Assembly: GCA_947498765.1 (NCBI GenBank)
Contig: CANMLG010000005.1
Span: 124,001 to 188,000, forward strand
Length of the DNA: 64,000 nt
Source of the DNA: an uncultured Aquimarina sp.
Lineage (GTDB): Bacteria; Bacteroidota; Bacteroidia; Flavobacteriales; Flavobacteriaceae
Reading direction: 5' to 3'
Shown here: positions 9,492 to 19,700 of the stretch, one piece after another
How positions within the stretch are numbered: the stretch's first letter is position 1
Layout: each line of letters starts with the position of its first letter
The notes under the pieces: model-generated
Told to the model about the DNA's origin: nothing
The model's database searches: none
Seen by the model: the letters and a program-made list of their open reading frames with translations, nothing else
Position numbers and translations under genes: made by a program

Positions 9492-9712
9492 ATACACTTA
9501 ATCGACAAACTGTTATTTACCAATATTTTAGGCAAAAAACAGGCTTCCAAACACAACATTCTGGGCTACAATATATTACAATAAAAACAAGAGGTAAATA
9601 TTGTCAATTATTCACATTTTTAGGCTTAATTTTAAAAATACCATAATTAAAATACTAAATAAATAACAAATGTTAAATATTTAAATAAATTCCTACGAAA
9701 TCGATTTTTATA

Positions 9713-9720
9713 TATATTTG
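9713..9720 (+). promoter_or_regulatory. Putative -7 promoter element for GH16 gene
   Basis: TATATTTG fits TAnnTTTG, 40 bases before the start codon; no convincing -33 TTG is seen. The following GTAG resembles the element before the two DUF5060 genes (TTGTAGTT). The rest of the 9381-9760 gap holds only the secA terminator and AT-rich sequence. Confidence 0.45.
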
Positions 9721-9760
9721 TAGTATAATTAGTATAAAAACTCAAAAAAAAGCTCAGATT

Positions 9761-11545
9761 ATGAAATTAAAATCACTATTATTCGCTTTTGCGTTATTAT
9801 GTTCAACCGCTGTTACATTTAGTCAAAGAAATGACAGAGGGCTAAATTTTGGTAATACACCATTACCAAATAATTTACAAAGTTTTGCCTCATGGGATTT
9901 AATCACTGGATTGTCCGATGACTTTAATCACAATAATAAAAACAGTGCTAAATTCCGAGATGTTTGGGCACAAAGTTATTTGCCCGATCCTGGGTTTAGA
10001 GGACCTGGTTCTACAGTTTGGCAAGGAGGAAATTTAGTAGAAATAAGAAATGGCCGTATGGAAGTTAGAGCTCGTCCTGGTTCAAACGGTCTTGTAAATT
10101 GTGGTATTGTATCTTCAAGAAGAACAATAAGATATCCCGTTTACATGGAAGCTAGAATCAGAGTTTCCAACATACGTAATTCTTCTAATTTTTGGATGTT
10201 AAACAAATGTGACAATGAAGAAATTGATGTGCTTGAATGTTATGGAGGTGACCCAGACGAATTTTACTCCAAACAAATGTCAACCAATTTTCATCTTTGG
10301 CACAGAAGAGGTGGACAGTCACATGGAGGTGCACAAACAACTACAAATTGTGGTGGAGGTGATTTAACGGACTTTACGTATCAAACATTCTTTAGAACAA
10401 GTAATAATGATTTCTGGAGAAATGATTTTCACACCTTTGGTGTATACTGGGCTAGTCCTACACAATTAGAATTTTACATTGATGGTGTGCCTAGATTTGA
10501 TGGACAACATTTTGTGCCAGGAAGAGCTGCCAGTAATTTAACAGGAAATTTTGAAAGTGCTAGAATGCAATGTCCAAATGCTGCTGTTTTAAATTGTACT
10601 ACAGAACAACTTTTAAGAAATGTGCAAGGTCAAAGTGGTGGGGGTGTTCCTTATCCAAATCGTGAATTTAACGATCCTACACACATTATTATTGATACCG
10701 AAGCACACGCTGGAAGACCAGTTGAATCAGTTTCTAATTTGAATAACAACAATAGAAATGTAATGCTTGTTGATTGGGTACGTGTTTATCGACCTACTAT
10801 AGGAGGAGGCTCAACGCCACCACCTCCACCACCATCAAATCCTACCCCACCACCAACCGCTGGTAACGGTGATGGTGCTCCAATTGGAAGTATCATTTCA
10901 TTAAGAAAAACAGGTGGTGACCGTAGATTTGTTTCTGCCGTAACTGAGCTAAGCAATGATTTATATGCTAATAAAAATAGTGTTGAAGGTAATCGCCAAA
11001 AGTTTAGAATTGATAGACATCGTAGTGGAGTAGTGGCATTATATTCTTTATCTGCTCGAAAATATGTACAAAGTAATCGAAACAGTCAAAACACCATATT
11101 ACGTGCGCGAGGAAACAGTGATCGTAACTGGGAACGTTTTGAATGGAGAAACGTAGGAAATAATAGAGTAGCATTTAGAAGTGTACAAGTTAATCGTTGG
11201 GTTCAAGCCTCATGGAATCAAGACAATGCTGCTTTATTCCCTAGAGGTGCAGCCCCAAGAGGTTGGGAAACATTTCAATGGAGAAGAGAAACTGCTGGTA
11301 AGATATTAGGAGAAACTAATTCCAATGAAACAGTTGCTTATCCAAATCCTGTACTAGGAGGCAATGATGTTTTCATAGAAGGTATAAATGAAGGTGACAG
11401 TATTATTGTACGCAATTCAACTGGTTCAGAAGTTGTTAGTTTAGAAGCAAAAAATACTACAGAAATTATACCAACATCAAACCTGGCGGCTGGCATGTAT
11501 TTTATACAAGTCAACAATAAAACACTTAAATTAATTATTGACTAA
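9761..11545 (+). CDS. GH16 endo-galactanase (agarase/porphyranase-like) with fascin-like module and T9SS domain
   Basis: A 594-residue secreted enzyme. Signal peptide about 1-21 (ending TFSQ). The GH16 domain, about 25-350, carries the retaining catalytic motif EIDVLE, with nucleophile E154, helper D156 and acid/base E159, and closes with VDWVRVYRP. A proline-rich linker (SNPTPPP) leads to a beta-trefoil-like repeat region (about 370-510: ISLRKTGGDRRFVSA, YVQSNRN, WERFEW, WVQASWN), which I read as a fascin-like carbohydrate-binding module. The last 80 residues form a T9SS type A sorting domain (VAYPNPV ... AAGMYFIQV). Best guess is hydrolysis of agar or porphyran; the exact GH16 subfamily cannot be fixed by eye. 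Confidence 0.85.
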   Translation: MKLKSLLFAFALLCSTAVTFSQRNDRGLNFGNTPLPNNLQSFASWDLITGLSDDFNHNNKNSAKFRDVWAQSYLPDPGFRGPGSTVWQGGNLVEIRNGRMEVRARPGSNGLVNCGIVSSRRTIRYPVYMEARIRVSNIRNSSNFWMLNKCDNEEIDVLECYGGDPDEFYSKQMSTNFHLWHRRGGQSHGGAQTTTNCGGGDLTDFTYQTFFRTSNNDFWRNDFHTFGVYWASPTQLEFYIDGVPRFDGQHFVPGRAASNLTGNFESARMQCPNAAVLNCTTEQLLRNVQGQSGGGVPYPNREFNDPTHIIIDTEAHAGRPVESVSNLNNNNRNVMLVDWVRVYRPTIGGGSTPPPPPPSNPTPPPTAGNGDGAPIGSIISLRKTGGDRRFVSAVTELSNDLYANKNSVEGNRQKFRIDRHRSGVVALYSLSARKYVQSNRNSQNTILRARGNSDRNWERFEWRNVGNNRVAFRSVQVNRWVQASWNQDNAALFPRGAAPRGWETFQWRRETAGKILGETNSNETVAYPNPVLGGNDVFIEGINEGDSIIVRNSTGSEVVSLEAKNTTEIIPTSNLAAGMYFIQVNNKTLKLIID

Positions 11546-11572
11546 TCATCAATATAAATTTAAAATATTAAA

Positions 11573-11611
11573 CAAAAGAAGGCTACCCGAATTGAGGTAG
11601 CCTTCTTTTTC
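11573..11611. terminator. Bidirectional terminator between GH16 and E2 genes
   Basis: AAAAGAAGGCTACC pairs with GGTAGCCTTCTTTT around a short loop, with T runs readable on both strands, between convergent genes. Confidence 0.85.
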
Positions 11612-11658
11612 TTTTTGTAATTGGCAATGCGTGCCAAAAAAACTGTTTTTTTAAACAG

Positions 11659-13014
11659 TTATATCAATCGATTCACATCCCAATCTTCCAATAGTTGTTT
11701 TACTCTTTGCACAAACTGTCCTCCAAGAGCTCCATTAACTACTCTATGATCATAAGAATGTGATAAAAACATACGCTGTCGAATACCTATAAAATCTCCA
11801 TCGGGAGTTTCAATTACTGCAGGAACTTTTCTAATAGCCCCCAATGCTAGAATCCCCACTTGAGGCTGATTTATAATTGGCGTTCCCATAATAGTTCCAA
11901 AACTACCTATGTTAGTAACTGTATAAGTTCCCTCCTGTACATCATCGGGATTTAATTGATTGTTGCGTGCCCTATTGGCTAAATCATTTACTGTTTTAGC
12001 CATACCTACCATGTTTAATTGGTCGGCTTTTTTTATTACAGGTACAATTAAATTACCATCGGGTAAAGCAGCAGCCATACCTATATTTATATTTTTCTTC
12101 TTAATAATTTTATCACCATCAACAGCAATATTCATCATTGGAAATTCTTTTAGCGCTTGAGCTATAACCTCCATAAAAATAGGGGTGAAAGTCATTTTTT
12201 CTCCTTCACGAGCTAAAAATTCATCTTTTACTTTATCTCTCCATTTCCAAACATTCGTTACATCTGCCTCAATAAATGATTGCACATGTGCTGATGTTTC
12301 CAATGATTTTATCATGTGCTGAGAAATTAATTTCCCCATTCTAGAGATCTCAATAACTTCATCTTGACCCGAAACTACTTTTACTGTATTAGCAACTTTA
12401 GTTGTTCCCAATGTAGGTGAAGTTACAGTAATATTCTCTGTAATTTTTGGCTGTGAATTTTCAACTTGTAGGTTTTTTTTACTGTAACCTTCAGGTCGCT
12501 TTTTTGTACTAATAAATTCTAGAATATCATTTTTAGTAACGCGCTCCCCTACTCCAGTACCTTGAATACTATCTAATTCCAAATCCGTTAAACCTTCTTC
12601 ATTGGCAATATTACGTACTAAAGGAGAATAAAATCTACCTGAGGCATTTGCTACTGGAGTACTAATTTGATTTGTAGCTACCACTTGTTCAATCTGCTCT
12701 TCTATAGCTACAGCACTTTCTTTCACCTCGCTAACTGCCATTTCCATTTCAGGGGAAGTCTCTTCTGCAGAAGCATCTGTGTCAATAACAGCAATTGTTT
12801 GCCCTACTTTGACAACCTCTCCTACTTCAAAAAGTTTTTCTCGGAGTATTCCTTCTATTTCACAAGGCACCTCAGTATCTACTTTATCAGTAGCTATTTC
12901 AAGTACAATATCATCCACCTCTATAGTTTCTCCTACATCTTTTAACCATGTTGTTATTGTTGCCTCTGCAACACTCTCTCCCATTTTTGGTAGTTTCAAT
13001 TCGAACTTTGCCAT
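11659..13014 (-). CDS. 2-oxo acid dehydrogenase complex E2 acyltransferase
   Basis: The dihydrolipoamide acyltransferase core of a 2-oxo acid dehydrogenase complex. It has an N-terminal lipoyl domain with lysine in EIATDKVDTEVP (about residues 39-50), an Ala/Glu-rich linker, a peripheral subunit-binding domain (SPLVRNIANEEGLTDLELDS) and a C-terminal catalytic domain of about 230 residues. The usual active-site HRxxDG motif reads DHRVVNGALGG here; codon AAT gives N in place of D. No E1 or E3 genes are adjacent, so whether it uses pyruvate, branched-chain or 2-oxoglutarate substrates cannot be told. 451 residues is a normal length. Confidence 0.9.
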   Translation of the reverse strand: MAKFELKLPKMGESVAEATITTWLKDVGETIEVDDIVLEIATDKVDTEVPCEIEGILREKLFEVGEVVKVGQTIAVIDTDASAEETSPEMEMAVSEVKESAVAIEEQIEQVVATNQISTPVANASGRFYSPLVRNIANEEGLTDLELDSIQGTGVGERVTKNDILEFISTKKRPEGYSKKNLQVENSQPKITENITVTSPTLGTTKVANTVKVVSGQDEVIEISRMGKLISQHMIKSLETSAHVQSFIEADVTNVWKWRDKVKDEFLAREGEKMTFTPIFMEVIAQALKEFPMMNIAVDGDKIIKKKNINIGMAAALPDGNLIVPVIKKADQLNMVGMAKTVNDLANRARNNQLNPDDVQEGTYTVTNIGSFGTIMGTPIINQPQVGILALGAIRKVPAVIETPDGDFIGIRQRMFLSHSYDHRVVNGALGGQFVQRVKQLLEDWDVNRLI

Positions 13015-13116
13015 ATATACTAAAGTATTATTGTATGCTTTCGCGAATTTAATGAATCTTATAATGTTTTAAGCCTACCCAGTCAAATTTATGCTTCATT
13101 TAACCCGCATAGAACT

Positions 13117-14250
13117 TTATTTCCATTTTAATATTTGTCCACGCCCACTACTTGTATCGCTTCCAACAGCAAATTGAGTATTCTTCGGTATAAATCGAAA
13201 ATATAATGACGTGTTTTTATATTTTTCAAGTAATTGAATAGCCTTGTAATAACTTATTGTATCCATATCTAACAAACAACAAATAGATTTATTTTTAGTT
13301 AGATAGTCTTGTAAAATTTCGCCTTTACTAATACACTCAACAACTTTTACATTTTTTTGAATTTGCTTTAATAAAAGTTCATTTTTACTTAGCAAAATAT
13401 GCATTTCAAAATCAATAGTTTCAGGTTGTTTTTTTGCTGTTTGCAATAATGCCGAAAACTTAATTCCTGTGTAAATAAATAAATTAACAATGCCCGATGA
13501 TTTAAAATGTTTTTTATAAAACATTTTCATTGCACCAAAAAATCGCTTTCTATATACTGCATCCTTTAATGTACTTTCTCCTTTAAAATGCACTACAGAT
13601 TCTTTACCTAAATAATAGTTTTTAAAGCCTGCTTTTTCAATTTTATAGGATAAATCAATATCCTCTCCATACATAAAGTAATCTTCGTCGAATCCACCTA
13701 CTTTTTGATACACTTCTTTTTTACACAACATAAATGCTCCTACTAAAATAGCAATCTCTCCTTCTCCATTAGGGAAAATCGTATTTACATAATAGGGAGC
13801 TAAATGGGAAAATCGAGCTCCCATAATTTTCAAAAAAGACACTTTAGGTGTTGGTAAATTCCGTTTACTTTCAGGTAAAAAAAATCCCTTTCCATCAATA
13901 AGTCGTACTCCTAACAACCCTAAATTAGGAAGTTGAGTTGCTTTTTCTAATACTGAAATAAATGTGTTTTCGGTTACAACCGTATCAGGATTCAATATAC
14001 ACACATACTCCCCTTTGGCTATCTCTACGGCTTGATTATTTGCTTTTGCAAAACCGATATTTTCTTTATTTTCAATGAGTTTGACTGATGGAAACTGTTG
14101 TTTTACCATACTGCAACTAGTATCGGGCGAATTATTATCCACCACAATAATTTCTGCAGAAATACCTTTAATAGCCTGTTCGACGCTTTGCAAACACAAC
14201 TCCAAAAAATAACGTACATTGTAATTCAATACAATAATTGATAATTGCAT
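13117..14250 (-). CDS. Family 2 glycosyltransferase
   Basis: A GT-A fold transferase of family GT2, 377 residues. The N-terminus SIIVLNYNVRYFLELCLQSV, the nucleotide-binding IIVVDNNSPD, the GFAKANNQAVE helix, the metal-binding NPDTV and the acceptor-side GGFDEDYFMYGEDIDLSYK are all typical of rhamnosyltransferase-like GT2 enzymes. The last 110 residues are a less conserved extension (YKAIQLLEKYKNTSLYFRF). No transmembrane anchor is obvious apart from a hydrophobic LFIYTGIKFSALL segment. It begins 4 bases after the recR stop and is probably cotranscribed with it. Likely acts on cell-surface glycans; substrate unknown. Confidence 0.87.
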   Translation of the reverse strand: MQLSIIVLNYNVRYFLELCLQSVEQAIKGISAEIIVVDNNSPDTSCSMVKQQFPSVKLIENKENIGFAKANNQAVEIAKGEYVCILNPDTVVTENTFISVLEKATQLPNLGLLGVRLIDGKGFFLPESKRNLPTPKVSFLKIMGARFSHLAPYYVNTIFPNGEGEIAILVGAFMLCKKEVYQKVGGFDEDYFMYGEDIDLSYKIEKAGFKNYYLGKESVVHFKGESTLKDAVYRKRFFGAMKMFYKKHFKSSGIVNLFIYTGIKFSALLQTAKKQPETIDFEMHILLSKNELLLKQIQKNVKVVECISKGEILQDYLTKNKSICCLLDMDTISYYKAIQLLEKYKNTSLYFRFIPKNTQFAVGSDTSSGRGQILKWK

Positions 14251-14254
14251 ATAC

Positions 14255-14872
14255 TTAAAGTTTCAAAGAGTTTTCCAATGGAATACGGTTCATAATACTT
14301 CTTCCTAAAGTAATTTCATCAGCAAACTCTATTTCGTCATTTACTCCAATACCACGAGCTATAGTTGACATTTTTATAGTAGTATCTTTAAGCTGCTTGT
14401 AAATATAAAAATTAGTTGTGTCTCCCTCCATAGTAGCACTCAATGCAAAAATCAATTCTTCAACTTCTCCTTTAGCAACTCGATTGACTAACTGAGAAAT
14501 TTTTAAATCATGTGGACCAATGCCATCCATAGGACTTATTTTTCCACCTAGCACATGGTATAAACCTCGAAATTGACTTGTGTTTTCTATAGCCATCACA
14601 TCTCGAACATCTTCCACTACACATACTATTTTTCGATCTCGATTATGGCTTGCACAAATTTCGCACAACTCCACATCGCTTATATTATAACACTCTTTAC
14701 AGTGTTTTATTTTTGAACGCATTTTATGTAATGCCATTGCCAAATGTTCGGTCTGACTTTCAGGCTGACGTAACAAATGCATTACTAATCGCAGTGCTGT
14801 TCGTTGACCAATTCCCGGTAATTGTGACATTTCAGCTACTGCTCTTTCTAATAATTTCGAAGAAAATTCCAT
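14255..14872 (-). CDS. recR: Recombination mediator protein RecR
   Basis: RecR works with RecO/RecF to load RecA at gaps. The 205-residue protein has the N-terminal helix-hairpin-helix [12 protein letters not shown], a four-cysteine zinc motif (CKECYN ... CEIC), and a Toprim domain ([14 protein letters not shown]). An upstream in-frame ATG at 14920 would add 16 hydrophobic residues, but a -7 element TATATTTG (14885-14878) lies between the two, so the start at 14872 ([12 protein letters not shown]) is chosen. It diverges from the symporter gene and is followed by the GT2 gene. Confidence 0.94.
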   Translation of the reverse strand: MEFSSKLLERAVAEMSQLPGIGQRTALRLVMHLLRQPESQTEHLAMALHKMRSKIKHCKECYNISDVELCEICASHNRDRKIVCVVEDVRDVMAIENTSQFRGLYHVLGGKISPMDGIGPHDLKISQLVNRVAKGEVEELIFALSATMEGDTTNFYIYKQLKDTTIKMSTIARGIGVNDEIEFADEITLGRSIMNRIPLENSLKL

Positions 14873-14877
14873 TAGTA

Positions 14878-14885
14878 CAAATATA
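14878..14885 (-). promoter_or_regulatory. -7 promoter element for recR
   Basis: On the minus strand TATATTTG matches TAnnTTTG, ending 5 bases before the chosen recR ATG. It implies a very short leader and decides against the longer recR start. Confidence 0.5.
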
Positions 14886-14931
14886 AGGAGGAGAAATACT
14901 ATATTAGAATATTCAAACATAAAACAATTAA

Positions 14932-16389
14932 ATGCAACCGATACATATTCTATTTTTAGTTATTGCTTATTTTGGAGTTCTTATTGGCATTTCATATTTA
15001 ACCAGTAAAAACGCGACAAACAACAGTTTCTTTTTAGCAGACAATAAATCACCATGGTATTTAGTTGCTTTTGGAATGATTGGAGCATCGCTTTCGGGGG
15101 TTACTTTTATATCTGTACCTGGAGCTGTTGAAATAAAGCAATTTGGATATTTGCAAGTTGTTTTAGGTTACTTTTTTGGGTATTTAATAATTGCCTATGT
15201 GCTTCTACCTCTTTATTACAGATTAAATTTAACTTCTATATATACATATTTAAAAGATCGATTTGGAAATACTAGCTACAAAACCGGAGCTATTGCTTTT
15301 TTAATTTCCAGAACTATTGGCGCAGCTTTTCGTTTATTTTTAGTAGCAAAAGTTTTACAATTACTTATTTTTGATCCTTTTGGTATGCCTTTTCCTGTAG
15401 CCGTTGTAGTTACTATTGCATTAATTTGGCTATATACTTTCAAAGGAGGAATTAAAACCATTATTTTCACAGATACACTACAAACATTATTTATGTTAAT
15501 TTCGGTAGTAGTTACTATCATTTTCTTAGCTGCTGCTTTAGAATTACACAGTATAAATGCTATTTATACTAATGTTATTGAAAGCCCTTTGAGCAAAACC
15601 TTTTTTTGGGATGACACCAATAATGCGCAATACTTCATAAAAAGTTTTTTTGCGGGAATGTTTATTACCATAACCATGACAGGTTTGGATCAAGATATGA
15701 TGCAAAAAAACTTAACTTGTAAAAACCTAAAAGAAGCACAAAAAAACATGCTTTCATTTAGTGTTGTTCTCATTTTTGTGAATATGCTTTTTTTAGTTTT
15801 AGGCTTATTACTTACCCAATATGCACATCAACATAACATTGCGGCTACTAAAGATAATCTTTTTCCTACAATAGCCATGTTACCCCAAATAGGAGTTGTC
15901 ACCTCTGCCTTTTTTATTTTAGGACTTATTGCTGCTGCATACTCCAGTGCCGATTCTGCACTAACCTCATTAACCACTTCATATTGTATTGATATTATTG
16001 GAATTTCAAAAAAAACTAATGAAAAACAAGAGCAATTACGTAAAAGAACACACATTGGCTTTAGTATAGTACTTACCATTGTAATCATTTTATTTGATAC
16101 TCTTTTTACTGATGTTTCTGTTATTTGGGAATTATTTAAAGCTGCTGGGTATACTTATGGTCCATTATTAGGTTTGTTTGCTTTTGGAATTTATACAAAA
16201 AAAAATATCCATGATCAATGGGTATGGATTATAGCTATTATGGCACCAATTGCATCGTATTTTTTAAATATGTATTCTGCGGAGCTTTTTAATGGGTATA
16301 AAATTGGATTTGAAATACTTATTATTAATGGCTTTTTTACCTTTTTAGGTTTATTACTTATTACAAATAAATCCAAAAATATCACTTAG
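14932..16389 (+). CDS. Sodium:solute symporter family transporter
   Basis: A 485-residue polytopic membrane protein of the SSS family, with about 13 hydrophobic helices. The N-terminal helix, then [20 protein letters not shown] and [14 protein letters not shown], and later [15 protein letters not shown] and [17 protein letters not shown], match this family's conserved helices; the serine/alanine-rich SSADSALT segment lies in a sodium-site helix by family. The substrate cannot be inferred; Bacteroidota homologues often sit near sugar or sialic acid genes. It diverges from recR with 59 bases between start codons and lies upstream of the DUF5060 pair, so sugar uptake is possible but unproven. 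Confidence 0.88.
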   Translation: MQPIHILFLVIAYFGVLIGISYLTSKNATNNSFFLADNKSPWYLVAFGMIGASLSGVTFISVPGAVEIKQFGYLQVVLGYFFGYLIIAYVLLPLYYRLNLTSIYTYLKDRFGNTSYKTGAIAFLISRTIGAAFRLFLVAKVLQLLIFDPFGMPFPVAVVVTIALIWLYTFKGGIKTIIFTDTLQTLFMLISVVVTIIFLAAALELHSINAIYTNVIESPLSKTFFWDDTNNAQYFIKSFFAGMFITITMTGLDQDMMQKNLTCKNLKEAQKNMLSFSVVLIFVNMLFLVLGLLLTQYAHQHNIAATKDNLFPTIAMLPQIGVVTSAFFILGLIAAAYSSADSALTSLTTSYCIDIIGISKKTNEKQEQLRKRTHIGFSIVLTIVIILFDTLFTDVSVIWELFKAAGYTYGPLLGLFAFGIYTKKNIHDQWVWIIAIMAPIASYFLNMYSAELFNGYKIGFEILIINGFFTFLGLLLITNKSKNIT

Positions 16390-16700
16390 TAAACACTCTT
16401 TCAAAAAAATTATCACTAAGCCACTAATTTAATTAAGTTGTAATTTCAAAAGCACTATTACTCACCCAACTTAATATAGATATTAAGTTTATAATGGTCA
16501 CTTTTAAATGGCTATTGCATACTCTCTACCTAACTTAGCTAAATTAATTTAAGTAATATCTTTCTTACCTAATTTATGCCCTATTAAAATTCTCCCCATA
16601 AAAAACACCTAAAAAAGCTAAAATTCTATTTCAGACTAGTTATTTAAAACGATAGACCGTTAGGTTTTTTCGTGCTATTGATTTCACCTAATAAATACCC

Positions 16701-16713
16701 TAAAATTGTAGTT
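16701..16713 (+). promoter_or_regulatory. Shared promoter-like element before first DUF5060 gene
   Basis: TAAAATTGTAGTT lies 45 bases before the start codon and is repeated almost identically before the second DUF5060 gene at 20778-20790. TAAAATTG is one base off the TAnnTTTG -7 consensus. The rest of the 16390-16757 gap is AT-rich and shows no gene; the first 300 bases hold nothing I can name. Confidence 0.5.
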
Positions 16714-16757
16714 TATACAAGTAAATACACAGAAATCAATAAACAAAACCAATCCAA

Positions 16758-19700
16758 ATGAAGCACAAACTTTACTTGCTTTTAACAGCTCTACTCAGCT
16801 TAACAAATTTTCTTAACGCACAAGAGATTACTGGTGAATTAAAAAAATGGCACAAAATTACTTTAAGTGTTGATTTACCATCAAGTAACTTAAACGAAAG
16901 TGCTAATACTTTTAAAAACCACCGAATGGATGTGCTGTTTACTGATCCTAACGGAAGTAAAATTAGAGTTCCTGGTTACTTTTCTGCTGATGGAAACGCC
17001 GCAAATTCAAGTTCAAAAAGTGGAAAAACTTTTAAAGCTATTTTACGCCCATATATGACTGGACCATGGAAATATGAAGTACTATATTATACTGGCACTG
17101 ATGTAGCCTTAAAAAACGTAAATCAACTCCCTACTCCCGATAGCACATTAACTGGTGAGGTTGGAAATATACAAAACAATGACAAAAATAGCCCTGATTT
17201 ACGTGCAAAAGGAAGACTAACCTACAGAACTGGAGGAAATGTAAACTCAAGACGTTATCTACAATTTGCTGAAACTGGAGAATATTTTTTAAAAATTGGT
17301 CCAGATTCGCCTGAAAACTTTTTAAATTATAATGAATTTGACTTTGATGCTACCCTAAACAAATGTGGGTTATGTCCAACACATAAATTTAATCCACATG
17401 CTGGAGAATTTAAAGCTGGCGACCCTACTTTTAAAAATGGAAAAGGTAAAAATATTATTGGTGCATTAAATTATATAAAAGCACAAGAAATGAACTCATT
17501 TTCTATGTCCCTTTATGGAGGTGATGATAAAAATGTATTTCCTTGGGTTAACTTAAACAATAAATTTGTTTTTGATGTTTCGAAATTAGCTCAATGGGAG
17601 GTAGTTTTTGATCATGCTGAAAAACTTGGTTTGGCTATGCACTTTAAATTAGCCGAAAATGAAAATTGGGATAAATTAAATGCCAATGAATTAAGAGCTC
17701 AATATCGTGAAATGGTAGCTCGCTTTGGCCATCACTTAGCTATTGAATGGAACATTTCTGAAGAATACAGAGGAGAACCTGAATCAGCAATGGCGCGTAT
17801 TGATTTTTTAGCTGCCATAGACCCTTATCAAAATCATAGAGTAATACATACCTATCCTGGTGAGCATAGTAAATATAATAAATGGTTAGAGCTTGGAGCT
17901 AAATTAACAGGTGCTTCTATTCAAAGTTCAAGAAACCAGAATTACAAAGATGCCTACAATGGAAAAAGCGGAATTTTAACATGGATTAACAATTCCAAAA
18001 AAGCAAATATTCCTTGGGTTGTAGCTTCAGATGAACAAAATAGTGGTAAAACAGGAATTTTTACTGATGAAAATATGACCACTACTACTGTAGTTAAAGA
18101 AGCTAGAACTATTATTTTATGGAAAACATTAATTGCAGGTGGACAAGGTGTTATGTGGTACGGCGGTAGTAAAGGCGATTTCCAAACAGAAAACTTTAAC
18201 CGATTCAATACTTTATTTACTTGGTCTAAATATGCTTTTAACTTTTTTAAAGGAAACAAAATCCCTTATTGGGAAATGGAAAATAATGACAAGTTAGCAG
18301 AGGGAAATAACAATCATGTTTTAGCCGAAGTTGGTAAAAATTACGTTGTTTATTTAACCCAAGGTGGAAGTACTCAATTAGACCTAAATGGAGTTACAGG
18401 TAACTTTAGCGTAAAATGGTTTGATCCTAGAAATGGTGGCGCTCTAAAAAATGGTAATATAACTTCAATAGCTGGTGGCGCAAAAAGAAGTATTGGGAAT
18501 CCACCTAATAACACTAACAACGATTGGGTAGCTTTAATTACAAGTGGCGCAAATACTCCCGTTGATCCAACTCCTCCAGTTGTAGTTTCACCTCCAACTG
18601 AAGATACTAATTGCGACCAAAAAATATTTGAAGAAAATGAAGGGGTTATTGCTGTAGAGGCTGAAGACTTTTTTGAGCAATCAAAAATTAGTAAAAGAGA
18701 GTGGTTTGTTTTTGATGGGACCTCAAAAAACACTCCTAAACCTGATCCAGATGGAGATCATTCTGAAAATGCCAGTAATGGAAAATACATCGAATTATTA
18801 CCCGATACCAGAGTAACACACGATGATCCATTAGAAAATGGGGTTAGCTTTACTAACAAAGCTGGAGAAGCTGCCATTATTAGTTACAAAGTTAATTTTA
18901 AAAGTGCTGGTAAATATTTTGTATGGGTACGTTCTTATTCTACAGGCTCTGAAGATAACGGAGTTCATGTTGGTATTGACGGTACTTGGCCTGCTTCTGG
19001 AGCTAGAATGCAATGGTGTGGTGGAAAAAACCAATGGTCTTGGGAAAGTAAGCAACGTACACAAGCAAATCACTGTGGTGAGCCAGAAAAAATCTTCTTA
19101 AACGTACCTAGTGCAGGGCTGCACACTGTATCCTTTTCAATGCGCGAAGATGGTTTTGAAATAGATAAATTTATTTTATCAAAAGAGTACAAAAAGCCCT
19201 CAGGAAAAGCAACGGAAGCTCTTGTTGAAAATTGCAATACTACTCCAACAACTCCAACAACAGGAAATTGTTCTAACACTACACTAGAAGCCGTTAAAGA
19301 TTTTAAAGATTTAACTATAAATGGATTCTCTCCTGCTTATATTGATGATGTAAGAGTTGCTTTAGGCATTAATGCAGGGCAACACAAAGATAAGTTTGCT
19401 GCAGCAGAAACTAGTTTTACTGGAGAAACAGGAACCTATAATATTAAATTAAATACTCTTGCAGAATTAGATGGAGAAAGCACTTATCGCTTAAGAGTTG
19501 ATGGAAAGCTTATTGGCACTTATCAAAACCCTGAAACTACAACTGATTATAGTCCTGCTGGAAAAACATTTAGTAATGTAACTATAAAAAAAGGAGATGT
19601 AATCAGAGTAGAATTTAACTCTCATACAAATGGCAAAGTACCTGAAAATGGAGGTACCGCTTTTTCAAGAGGTCGATGGACAAGTTTAGAGTTTATATGT

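Noticed and set aside
12667-13072. Plus-strand open frames over the E2 gene
   Set aside because: They are antisense shadows of the lipoyl and linker coding region.
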